Part shown: in pieces, positions 43,630 through 50,406 of the stretch
Layout of the letters: the number at the start of each line of letters is the position of its first letter
Numbering within the stretch: position 1 is the first letter of the stretch
Assembly: GCF_900169365.1 (NCBI RefSeq)
Contig: NZ_FXZH01000027.1
Location: 1-50,406, forward strand
Direction: 5' to 3'
Length of the DNA: 50,406 nucleotides
From: Brevibacterium sp. 239c
GTDB taxonomy: Bacteria > Actinomycetota > Actinomycetes > Actinomycetales > Brevibacteriaceae
The notes under the pieces: model-generated
Seen by the model: only the letters and a program-made list of their open reading frames with translations
The model's database searches: none
Told to the model about the DNA's origin: nothing
Made by a program: the position numbers and the translations under genes

Positions 43630-44218
43630 CCTGAGGTTTCGGCATGCGCAGCGGACGAATCTGGACGCTGCGCATGATTGCGTAGAACGCCAGGCCACGT
43701 TCGACGGTTCCGAACTTGGCTTTCAACCGTCCCTTGAGGATGTAGTTGACGATCACTCCATCGAGGATGACCAACGCCAGCAGACCCCAGACCGCGTAGG
43801 TGAAGTACTGCTGAATGGCCACCGGCTGCGTGAATGCCACCACCAGGATCAGAATCGCAGCGGGGATGAAGAGCTCTCCGATGGAGAAGCGCGCGTCGAT
43901 GTAGTCGCGAACATAGCGCCGCTGCGGGCCTTTGTCGCGGCGCGTGAGGTACTGTTCCTCACCGTTCATCATGCCGATGCGGGCACGATCGCGGTCCTTG
44001 CGCGTCTGTTCCTTGGCCTTCTGGTTCGCCACCTTGCGATCCTTCGAAACCAGCGGCTGTTTGCGCACCGATTCCTGCTGACTGCGTTTGGGCGTCGGCC
44101 GTCCTTTCTTCTGCTCAGCCTCACGCTGCGAGGCAGCGCCAGGGTGTGAACCGTCATCGTTCACCGGTCGATTGTCGGAGGATTGCGCATCCTCAGGAGA
44201 TTTTTTGCTTCCGAACAC
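43604..44218 (-). CDS. DUF3043 family membrane protein
   Basis: A 204-residue actinobacterial protein. The N-terminal 80 residues are hydrophilic and strongly charged (REAEQKKGRPTPKRSQQESV). YLTRRDKGPQRRYVRDYIDA is the family's conserved block before two membrane segments (about 117-135 and 140-160). The C-terminus is basic (MPKPQVKRRQYPK). Function unknown. The start is GTG. Its 3' end overlaps that of pyrD by 26 bases, and it diverges from the M20 peptidase gene. Confidence 0.88.
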   Translation of the reverse strand: MFGSKKSPEDAQSSDNRPVNDDGSHPGAASQREAEQKKGRPTPKRSQQESVRKQPLVSKDRKVANQKAKEQTRKDRDRARIGMMNGEEQYLTRRDKGPQRRYVRDYIDARFSIGELFIPAAILILVVAFTQPVAIQQYFTYAVWGLLALVILDGVIVNYILKGRLKAKFGTVERGLAFYAIMRSVQIRPLRMPKPQVKRRQYPK

Positions 44219-44241
44219 CTAATGAATACTACCTTTGGAGA

Positions 44242-45615
44242 ATGAGCGAATCGACTTCTGCACTGGACAGTGCACAATTGCATACCGAACTCGACACCAT
44301 CTTCGATGAGGTCATCGACCAGCTGACCGATCTCGTGGCGATCCCGTCAGTCGCCTGGCCCAGCTTCGATCCCGCAAACGTTCGGACCAGCGCCGAGGCT
44401 GTGGCCGGACTTGCCCGAGATTTGGGGCTCGACGTCGAGATCCTGACCGCAGCGCAGGAAGACGGCTCCGAAGGCTACCCGGCCATCGTCGCCTCGGTGC
44501 CGGCTCCTGCAGGCGCACCGACCGTGCTTCTCTACGCGCACCACGACGTTCAGCCTCCGGGCAAAGCCGAAGCCTGGAACTCTGAGCCTTTCGTTGCCAC
44601 CCGAACGGGGGAGCGGCTCTACGGTCGTGGAGCCGCCGACGACAAAGCCGGCATCATGGTCCACCTCACCGCTCTGCGTCTCCTGGCAGGCCGCCTCGGC
44701 GTGGGTGTGACTCTCTTCATCGAAGGAGAGGAGGAGGCTGGCAGTCCCAGCTTCCGCAACTTCCTTGAGACATATCAGGACAAGCTCGCCGCCGACGTCA
44801 TCGTCGTCGCTGACTCCGGCAACTGGGCGGCCGGCACACCAGCACTGACGACGAGCCTGCGCGGTATGTGCGCTATCGAATTTGAGATCTCCACGCTCGA
44901 TCATGCCGTGCATTCGGGAATGTACGGCGGGATCGTTCCCGATGCGATGCTGGCGATGACACGGGTGCTGAGCACTCTCCACGATGAGGACGGCTCAGTG
45001 GCCGTCAGCGGTCTTAAGTCACAGACCAGCAGTGACATCGACTACGAAGAGGCGACGATCCGCGCCGACTCCGGTGTTCTCGAATCGACCTCACTCATCG
45101 GTTCCGGCTCACTGGCCTCACGCCTGTGGACTCAGCCGTCGATCACTGTGATCGGACTCGACATCCCCGAAGTCGACGTCTCCTCGAACACTCTGCAATC
45201 CAGCCTGCGGGCAAAACTGTCGATCCGTCTGGCACCCGGAGACACTCCGGCCAATGCTGTTGAGGCAGTCGAGAAGCATCTGCGCGAGAACCTTCCCTTC
45301 GGCGCCACACTGACCATCGGAGACACTGAGGGCGGCAGTCCGTGGCAGGCGGATCTGGACGACCCGGTGGTGCAGACCGCAGAACGCGCTCTCACCGAGG
45401 CCTGGGGACAGGAATCCGTGACTATGGGCATCGGCGGTTCGATCCCGTTCATCGCCGATCTCCTCGAGGTGTTCCCGCAGGCATCTATTCTGGTCACGGG
45501 AGTTGAGGACCCGGATGCCAGGGCCCACAGCGCCAATGAGTCGCTGTATCTGCCTGATTTCAAGGCCGCGATCGTCGCCGAGGCGCTGCTGCTGCAGAAA
45601 CTGGCAGCGAGCTGA
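44242..45615 (+). CDS. M20 family dipeptidase (carnosinase-like)
   Basis: A 457-residue metallopeptidase. LLYAHHDVQPPGKAEAW holds the first metal His and catalytic Asp, LYGRGAADDKAGIMVHL the bridging Asp, FIEGEEEAGSP the general base Glu pair, and AHSANESLYL near the end the last metal His. The dimerisation domain lies in between (about 190-330). The relatives are CNDP-type dipeptidases. The true substrate cannot be read off. ATG 44242 is used because GGAG precedes it and the frame before overlaps the DUF3043 gene. It lies upstream of the Fe-S carrier gene with a hairpin between. Confidence 0.92.
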   Translation: MSESTSALDSAQLHTELDTIFDEVIDQLTDLVAIPSVAWPSFDPANVRTSAEAVAGLARDLGLDVEILTAAQEDGSEGYPAIVASVPAPAGAPTVLLYAHHDVQPPGKAEAWNSEPFVATRTGERLYGRGAADDKAGIMVHLTALRLLAGRLGVGVTLFIEGEEEAGSPSFRNFLETYQDKLAADVIVVADSGNWAAGTPALTTSLRGMCAIEFEISTLDHAVHSGMYGGIVPDAMLAMTRVLSTLHDEDGSVAVSGLKSQTSSDIDYEEATIRADSGVLESTSLIGSGSLASRLWTQPSITVIGLDIPEVDVSSNTLQSSLRAKLSIRLAPGDTPANAVEAVEKHLRENLPFGATLTIGDTEGGSPWQADLDDPVVQTAERALTEAWGQESVTMGIGGSIPFIADLLEVFPQASILVTGVEDPDARAHSANESLYLPDFKAAIVAEALLLQKLAAS

Positions 45616-45635
45616 GGCCGGCTCGGGAATAGGTT

Positions 45636-45661
45636 CACCGACCAGAACGTTGTGGTCGGTG
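45636..45661 (+). terminator. Hairpin between the M20 peptidase and Fe-S carrier genes
   Basis: Perfect 9-bp stem CACCGACCA / TGGTCGGTG with an 8-base loop, 20 bases past the peptidase stop. No T-run, so it may be a terminator or a regulatory hairpin. Confidence 0.5.
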
Positions 45662-45699
45662 TAGCCTGGAGACAGGCAGGATCGAAATAAGGAGTAACC

Positions 45700-46053
45700 A
45701 TGACTGTGACGAACGAAGCGATGGCCACGCACGAGGTCGAACTCTCGAGCACGGCTGCTGACAAGGTGCGCAGCCTGTTGCAGCAGGAAGGTCGCGATGA
45801 CCTGCGTCTGCGTGTGGCCGTTCAACCCGGTGGCTGCTCTGGTCTGATCTATCAGCTGTACTTCGACGAGCGGCAGCTCGACGGTGACGCAGTACGAGAC
45901 TTCGACGGCGTCGAGGTCATCGTTGATCGGATGAGCGTGCCTTACCTGGGCGGCTCGACCATCGACTTTTCGGACACCATCGAAAAGCAGGGCTTCACGA
46001 TCGACAACCCGAACGCGGGCGGCTCCTGCGCATGCGGCGACTCATTCCACTGA
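45700..46053 (+). CDS. erpA: A-type iron-sulfur carrier (ErpA/IscA/HesB family)
   Basis: A 117-residue protein with the three conserved cysteines of the family: GGCSGLIYQLYF (first Cys) and GGSCACGDSF (CxC pair near the end). It hands Fe-S clusters to target enzymes. LipA in this window is a Fe-S enzyme and a reasonable client (BioB, the other, is dead). The start has AAGGAG eight bases upstream. It lies upstream of aat and close to the cytochrome oxidase genes, as in related genera. ErpA is preferred over IscA because no isc genes are near, but the two cannot be told apart with certainty. Confidence 0.9.
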   Translation: MTVTNEAMATHEVELSSTAADKVRSLLQQEGRDDLRLRVAVQPGGCSGLIYQLYFDERQLDGDAVRDFDGVEVIVDRMSVPYLGGSTIDFSDTIEKQGFTIDNPNAGGSCACGDSFH

Positions 46054-46089
46054 TGTCAGCCCGCTGAAACAGACCTGAAAGTCACTGAG

Positions 46090-46758
46090 ATGGACCTGGA
46101 GGATCTGCGCGCCGTGTCATACACGGCAACGCAACCCCAGGTCCTCTCTTCGTATCGGGCCGGACTCTTTCCGATGGGAATCGGCAGTGGCGGTATCGGA
46201 CGCATGGGGTGGTGGGCTCCGCGACGACGCGGAGTCCTGCTCCCCGGCGACCTCAAAGTCAGCAAGAGCCTGCGCAAGTCGATGCGCAGATTCGAATACA
46301 GCGTCAACACTGATTTCGAGCAGGTCATCCGAGCCTGCGCAGACCCCAACAGGCCCGGCAGCTGGATCACCGAGGACATCATCCGCCTCTATCAGGGTCT
46401 CCACAGGGCCGGGTGGGCACACTCCGTGGAGGTCAGGTCCGAGGGCGTCCTCGTCGGCGGTCTCTACGGAGTCGCCATAGGCTCGTTCTTCGCCGGAGAA
46501 TCGATGTTTCACACGCAGCGCGATGCCTCCAAAGCGGCCCTGGTGCATCTGGTGTCCCTCTTCAACGGAACGACGTCCCCAACGGCCCCCACCTCGGTCG
46601 ACGCTGATTACGATGGTGGTGAGTGGCTCATCGATACTCAGTGGCAGACATCACACCTGGCGAGCCTCGGCGTGTCGGAGATCAGTGGTCTCGACTACTC
46701 TGCCCGGCTAGATTCCGCTCTCCGTGGGGATCGTTGTCAGGTTATTCTCAACAAATGA
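46090..46758 (+). CDS. aat: Leucyl/phenylalanyl-tRNA-protein transferase
   Basis: A 222-residue transferase that adds Leu or Phe to N-terminal Arg/Lys of proteins, marking them for ClpS/ClpP. Family blocks are YRAGLFPMGIG near the start, GWWAPRRRGVLLPGDL, VGGLYGVAIGSFFAGESMFH in the catalytic core, and LIDTQWQTSHLASLGVSEIS. The usual length is about 230. It begins 37 bases after the Fe-S carrier gene and ends 110 bases before ctaC. Confidence 0.9.
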   Translation: MDLEDLRAVSYTATQPQVLSSYRAGLFPMGIGSGGIGRMGWWAPRRRGVLLPGDLKVSKSLRKSMRRFEYSVNTDFEQVIRACADPNRPGSWITEDIIRLYQGLHRAGWAHSVEVRSEGVLVGGLYGVAIGSFFAGESMFHTQRDASKAALVHLVSLFNGTTSPTAPTSVDADYDGGEWLIDTQWQTSHLASLGVSEISGLDYSARLDSALRGDRCQVILNK

Positions 46759-46777
46759 TCATTTGCATGTGAATTTC

Positions 46778-46794
46778 TACCGCTTGTAGCGGTA
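46778..46794. promoter_or_regulatory. Short palindrome upstream of ctaC
   Basis: TACCGC-TTGTA-GCGGTA, in the 109-base region that must contain the ctaC promoter. It could be a regulator site or a weak terminator for aat. Confidence 0.35.
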
Positions 46795-46867
46795 CTCTGG
46801 TAACTGACATAGTAAGAATTCGTCTTTCGGGCACCCGGACGGCGAATAAGGTTGTGAAAGGCTGCAC

Positions 46868-47740
46868 GTGGATTCTCCGAATCAGGCAGGACCGGGAAGG
46901 TCCTGGGCGAAGCGGCTCGGCACTCTGGGCGCCGTCGCTGTACTGGCGTTGCTGTCCGGCTGCACGAAAGAGCAGATCTCCACAGGGTTCTTCCCCGCCG
47001 AGTCGAAGGGCGCCACCAACCACACCGAGGCATACACCTCCCTGTGGAACGGTGCATGGATCGCCCTGCTCATCGTGGGCTTGATCGTGTGGGGACTCAT
47101 CCTGTGGGCGATGGTCGCTTACCGCCGCCGCAAGAACGATCGCGGACTGCCTGTGCAGCTGCGCTACAGTATGCCGATCGAAATTCTGTTCACGGTCACT
47201 CCAGTCATCTTGGTCCTCGGATTCTTCTTCCAGAGCGTCCAGGTCATGGAGAAGACCACCGACGACACCACACCCGGTGACCAGGTCATCGAAATCGCCG
47301 CAAAACAATGGGCATGGGACTTCAACTACGTCAATCAAGACGTGTACTTCGCAGGAACGCAGGTAGCGCTCGATGGCACGGAGAAGCCGGGGGAGAAGGC
47401 ACCGACCCTCTACCTCCCGGTCGATACCGACCTTGAGATCAAGTTGCGCTCACGCGATGTCATCCACTCGTTCTGGGTCCCCGCTTTCCTCGAGAAGCGC
47501 GACATGATTCCTGGTCACGACCAGAGTCTGCATCTGCGCGCCGAGAAAGAAGGCGAGTACGTGGGCAAGTGCGCTGAGCTGTGCGGTGAATACCACTCCG
47601 AAATGCTCTTCAATGTGAAGGTCGTATCTAAGGACGAGTTCGAGGACTACACCAAGTCCCTCGCCGACGACGGCAACAAGGGTCAGCTCGGACCTGAGTA
47701 CGATCGCAACTGGTACCCGAAAGAAGGTGCTGAAAAATGA
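46868..47740 (+). CDS. ctaC: Cytochrome c oxidase subunit II
   Basis: A 290-residue lipoprotein. The signal ends VLALLSGC (lipobox, Cys about residue 36). Two membrane segments follow (about 62-85 and 105-125), then the CuA domain. [10 protein letters not shown] has the first ligand His (about 198), and [12 protein letters not shown] (235-246) gives Cys235, Cys239, His243 and Met246. It accepts electrons from cytochrome c or bc1 and passes them to subunit I. The start is GTG 46868 with GAAAGG upstream. The stop overlaps the start of ctaD (ATGA). Confidence 0.95.
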   Translation: MDSPNQAGPGRSWAKRLGTLGAVAVLALLSGCTKEQISTGFFPAESKGATNHTEAYTSLWNGAWIALLIVGLIVWGLILWAMVAYRRRKNDRGLPVQLRYSMPIEILFTVTPVILVLGFFFQSVQVMEKTTDDTTPGDQVIEIAAKQWAWDFNYVNQDVYFAGTQVALDGTEKPGEKAPTLYLPVDTDLEIKLRSRDVIHSFWVPAFLEKRDMIPGHDQSLHLRAEKEGEYVGKCAELCGEYHSEMLFNVKVVSKDEFEDYTKSLADDGNKGQLGPEYDRNWYPKEGAEK

Positions 47741-49434
47741 CCGCAACGATGAATCAGTCGGCCCTTGACGCCCCTGTTGTTCCGCGGAGCAAGGGGAAGA
47801 TCATCGTCGACTGGGTTACGTCGACCGACCATAAGACGATCGGGTATATGTACCTGATCGCGTCGTTCCTCTTCTTCTGCGTCGGCGGCGTCATGGCCCT
47901 CATCATCCGTCTCGAGCTCTTCGACCCGGGTATGCAGATAGTCGAGACCAAGGAACAGTACAACCAGCTGTTCACGATGCACGGCACGCTGATGCTGCTG
48001 ATGTTCGCGACTCCGCTGTTCTCCGGTTTCGCCAACGTGATCATGCCGCTGCAGATCGGCGCACCCGACGTGGCGTTCCCGCGTCTGAATGCGTTCGCCT
48101 TCTGGATGTATCTCTTCGGCTCCCTCATCGCCATCTCCGGCTTCCTCACCCCTCAGGGTGCAGCCTCGTTTGGATGGACTGCGTACGCGCCTCTGAGCAA
48201 TACAACCTTCACCCCGGGCGCCGGCGGAAACCTCTGGGTTCTCGGCCTGGCGTTGCAGGGAATCGGAACGATCCTCGGATCAGTCAACTTCATCACCACG
48301 GTCATCACGATGCGTGCTCCTGGTATGACCATGTTCCGTATGCCGATCTTCACCTGGAACACGCTGATCACCGGCATTCTGGTTCTCATGGCCTTCCAGC
48401 CTCTCGCGGCCGCATTGCTGGTCTTGGGAGCTGACCGAATACTGGGATCCCATGTCTTCAGCCCCGGGAACGGGGGACCGATCCTCTGGCAGCACTTGTT
48501 CTGGTTCTTCGGACACCCTGAGGTTTACGTGATTGCCTTGCCGTTCTTCGGCATCGTGACTGAGATCTTCCCAGTCTTCAGCCGCAAGCCAGTCTTCGGC
48601 TACAAGGAACTGGTCTTCGCGACGATTGCTATTGCTGCCCTGTCCGTGACCGTGTGGGCTCACCACATGTACGTCACAGGAGTTGTGGCGCTGCCGTTCT
48701 TCGCGTTCATGACGATGCTCATCGCAATTCCGACTGGCGTGAAGTTCTTCAACTGGGTTGGCACCATGTGGCGAGGGTCGATCACCTTCGAGACCCCGAT
48801 GGTTTGGTCCATCGGATTCCTCGTTACCTTCCTGTTCGGTGGTCTCACCGGCGTCATCCTGGCCAGCCCTGCTCTCGATATGCAGGTCTCGGACACCTAC
48901 TTTGTGGTTGCTCACTTCCACTACGTGGTCTTCGGTACCGTCGTGTTCGCGATGTTCGCCGGATTCTACTTCTGGTGGCCGAAGTGGACAGGCAAGATGC
49001 TCAACGAGAAGCTTGGACTCATCCACTTCTGGATGCTGTTCATCGGTTTCCACGGCACCTTCCTCGTCCAGCACTGGTTGGGTGTCGACGGAATGCCCCG
49101 TCGTTACGCGGACTACCTCCCTCAGGATGGCTTTACCTGGATGAACCAGGTGTCCACTGTCGGCGCAATGATTCTGGGTCTGTCGATGGTTCCGTTCTTC
49201 TGGAACGTGTGGATCACCGCACGCAATGCACCGAAGGTCACGGTCGACGATCCTTGGGGTTACGGCGGTTCACTGGAGTGGGCAACATCCTGCCCACCTC
49301 CACGCCACAACTTCACCTCGTTGCCCCGTATCCGTTCGGAACGTCCGGCATTCGATGTGAACCATCCCGAACTGCTCGAATACGCCGGGCACGGCACCCC
49401 TGAACCGCAACTCGCCGGAGGTAATGTCAAGTGA
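47737..49434 (+). CDS. ctaD: Cytochrome c oxidase subunit I
   Basis: A 565-residue haem-copper oxidase with 12 membrane segments. [14 protein letters not shown] has the low-spin haem His. [19 protein letters not shown] (about residue 255) has the CuB His and cross-linked Tyr of A-family oxidases, [10 protein letters not shown] (about 306) the CuB His pair, and [10 protein letters not shown] the two haem ligands. Reduction of oxygen takes place here, coupled to proton pumping. It overlaps both neighbours (ATGA with ctaC, GTGA-type overlap with ctaF). The order and coupling are standard for actinobacteria. Confidence 0.96.
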   Translation: MTATMNQSALDAPVVPRSKGKIIVDWVTSTDHKTIGYMYLIASFLFFCVGGVMALIIRLELFDPGMQIVETKEQYNQLFTMHGTLMLLMFATPLFSGFANVIMPLQIGAPDVAFPRLNAFAFWMYLFGSLIAISGFLTPQGAASFGWTAYAPLSNTTFTPGAGGNLWVLGLALQGIGTILGSVNFITTVITMRAPGMTMFRMPIFTWNTLITGILVLMAFQPLAAALLVLGADRILGSHVFSPGNGGPILWQHLFWFFGHPEVYVIALPFFGIVTEIFPVFSRKPVFGYKELVFATIAIAALSVTVWAHHMYVTGVVALPFFAFMTMLIAIPTGVKFFNWVGTMWRGSITFETPMVWSIGFLVTFLFGGLTGVILASPALDMQVSDTYFVVAHFHYVVFGTVVFAMFAGFYFWWPKWTGKMLNEKLGLIHFWMLFIGFHGTFLVQHWLGVDGMPRRYADYLPQDGFTWMNQVSTVGAMILGLSMVPFFWNVWITARNAPKVTVDDPWGYGGSLEWATSCPPPRHNFTSLPRIRSERPAFDVNHPELLEYAGHGTPEPQLAGGNVK

Positions 49435-49832
49435 AGTCGTCGATCACTCTTTTCCTCGTCAACGCAGTGTTCTTCGTGATTGTCGCCGTTGCCTATGGCC
49501 TCTACACGGACTTCGGCGAAATGGTTGGTTTCCCCGCTTTGCTTCTCACCGGTGGCATGTCAGGCATGGTCGGTGTCTACCTGTGGCTGACCGACCGTCG
49601 TGTCGGTCGCCAGCCACAGGACTCCGAGCAGGCAGAGATCTCCGATGCCGATGCGGACTACGGCTTCTTCAGCCCTTGGAGCTGGTGGCCGATCGCCTGT
49701 GCAGGTGCGGCAGCTGTGGCCTTCTACGGAATCGCCATGGGTTGGTGGATCTTCCCCTTCGGCGCCGTCCTCGGCCTCGTCGCTCTGGTCGGACTGTCGT
49801 ACGAGCATGATCGTGGGGATCACGCCCACTGA
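49431..49832 (+). CDS. ctaF: Actinobacterial cytochrome c oxidase subunit IV
   Basis: A 133-residue protein with four membrane segments: [59 protein letters not shown] and [19 protein letters not shown]. The acidic loop [20 protein letters not shown] between segments two and three is characteristic of actinobacterial CtaF. It completes the oxidase with CtaC and CtaD. CtaE and the QcrCAB complex are not in the window. It starts with GTG overlapping the ctaD stop. A strong terminator follows at 49867-49902. Confidence 0.92.
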   Translation: MKSSITLFLVNAVFFVIVAVAYGLYTDFGEMVGFPALLLTGGMSGMVGVYLWLTDRRVGRQPQDSEQAEISDADADYGFFSPWSWWPIACAGAAAVAFYGIAMGWWIFPFGAVLGLVALVGLSYEHDRGDHAH

Positions 49833-49866
49833 TTTGCTGCAAAGCGAATACTGATTACAGATAGTA

Positions 49867-49902
49867 CTGATGGCCCGGACTCATACGAGTCCGGGCCATC
49901 AG
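49867..49902 (+). terminator. Terminator after ctaF
   Basis: Perfect 16-bp stem CTGATGGCCCGGACTC / GAGTCCGGGCCATCAG with an ATAC loop. It ends the ctaCDF transcript. Confidence 0.9.
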
Positions 49903-50279
49903 TGCATTCACTCATGCAAGGGGATCCGTGACTCTCTTGTCCCGAAGCTGCGATCGTGTGCTGCGGCCGTGTGAGAGTTGTCCTTGGACACTGCGATGTC
50001 TTCTTTGGTCCGAGTCCTCGTCTGCCTCTGTCTGTGCGCGCGAAGGCGGGTGCACCAGTAGCTTGTACAGTCCGGCCGAGGCCATTGTGGGCCTCGGCAA
50101 GCCTTTGTTCCCGCCCTTTGCCCGTCCGAGGGCTCAGGCGGGCCTGCAGAGGCTGGTGACGCGTGTGGTCTCATCGGTGCGAAGAGGACACCGGTGATCG
50201 CGTCTCCCTCGTCCCATCCTCGATGCATGTCGGCGCCTCATCCATCTTCGCGAGAAATCGTTTCGTGGCCGTCGACGGG
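49903..50279. other. Region between the oxidase operon and the right IS3 copy
   Basis: I recognise no gene. Minus-strand frames (for example one reaching 50228 and one reading MASAGLYKLLVHPPSR) resemble no family. GCCGAGGCC-ATTGT-GGCCTCGGC (about 50076-50099) is a further hairpin. In related genomes qcrB or ctaE genes often lie beyond ctaF. None can be seen here, which may mean the IS insertion removed or displaced them. Confidence 0.4.
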
Positions 50280-50406
50280 TGATTGGGCCCCTGTTAGCAG
50301 TCCAGCGGCTATGCGATAGCTAATTGGTTCTCTGCACTCCAGCGTTCCCAGCATCTCGACGGTGTTAATCCGTCGAGGGATCCGTGGGGCCGTTCATGAT
50401 TATAGA
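50280..50406 (-). mobile_element. IS3-family insertion sequence, 3' end (partial, runs off the right edge)
   Basis: The OrfB end of an IS3-type element on the minus strand: terminal repeat 50280-50313 (TGATTGGGCCCC, then TGTTAGCAGTCCAGCGGC...) and the last codons of OrfB. Its terminus matches that at 93-127, and it has the same orientation as the left copy. Exactly 127 bases lie between the terminus and the window edge, as on the left. Confidence 0.8.
50309..50406 (-). CDS. IS3-family transposase OrfB, C-terminal fragment
   Basis: The complement of 50309-50406 encodes YNHERPHGSLDGLTPSRCWE, then RWSAENQLAIA and a TAG stop. The Y-N-x-x-R-P-H-x-S-L block followed by TP is the conserved end of the rve integrase domain of IS3-family OrfB. 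The last 12 or so residues are family-variable. The stop codon lies just inside the terminal repeat, as is common in IS3 elements. Only 31 residues are visible. Confidence 0.85.
   Translation of the reverse strand, partial: YNHERPHGSLDGLTPSRCWERWSAENQLAIA

Noticed and set aside
49908..50228. 106-codon minus-strand frame after the oxidase operon
   Set aside because: No similarity to QcrB, CtaE or other proteins expected here. It overlaps hairpins.
1..50406. CRISPR arrays, tRNA and 5S/16S/23S rRNA genes
   Set aside because: I saw no regular spaced repeats with unique spacers and no cloverleaf or 5S/16S/23S rRNA signatures. The only RNA gene recognised is rnpB.

Overview
The window looks like one contig from the chromosome of a high-GC actinobacterium. 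It carries genes typical of that phylum: mycothione reductase, polyphosphate glucokinase, DUF4191 and DUF3043 membrane proteins, two glutamine synthetases with GlnE, and a CtaC-CtaD-CtaF oxidase. A moderate GC content and the gene order suggest Micrococcales, possibly Brevibacterium. That placement is inference from gene content only.

Both ends of the window lie inside copies of what is probably one IS3-family element, in the same orientation. The left end shows the first codons of its OrfA and the right end the last codons of its OrfB, with matching terminal inverted repeats exactly 127 bases from each end. The sequence probably stops where an assembler could not cross a repeat.

Bases 128-7400 are accessory DNA. 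A remnant of a peptide-modification locus (truncated gene, LanD/EpiD-like flavoprotein, two-gene ABC transporter) is cut on the left by the IS3 copy and on the right by a complete IS1380-family element (3272-5008), whose terminal repeat supplies the permease stop codon. Behind it lies a graveyard: an IS3 relic, a tyrosine-recombinase pseudogene, a pair of inverted arrays of a 10-bp motif at about 22-bp spacing, and a serine-recombinase tail.

Bases 7411-10906 (minus strand) hold a lactococcin 972-type bacteriocin system: a secreted precursor, a strong hairpin, then permease, ATPase and permease. The large membrane protein usual in such operons appears here as two separate FtsX-like subunits on either side of the ATPase. 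A VanZ-like protein, a YceI protein, a YkuD-type protein and a uracil permease follow, then a bioB pseudogene that keeps an intact-looking BioQ-type operator.

From about 16 kb to 49.8 kb the window is housekeeping chromosome: acyl-CoA synthetase, Nif3-like and zinc-ribbon proteins, YaaA, RNase P RNA, ppgK-map, a FadR-type regulator facing alanine dehydrogenase, then glnA2-glnE, mycothione reductase and glnA1. Next come an RDD protein, DUF4191, lipA-lipB, and an unusual membrane protein with a degenerate kinase-like N-terminus. The rest is lpd-sucB (2-oxo acid dehydrogenase components that need the lipoate made by LipA/LipB), pepA, pyrD, DUF3043, an M20 peptidase, an A-type Fe-S carrier, aat and ctaC-ctaD-ctaF. 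Perfect-stem hairpins lie at most convergent gene ends. I found no tRNA, 5S/16S/23S rRNA or CRISPR array.
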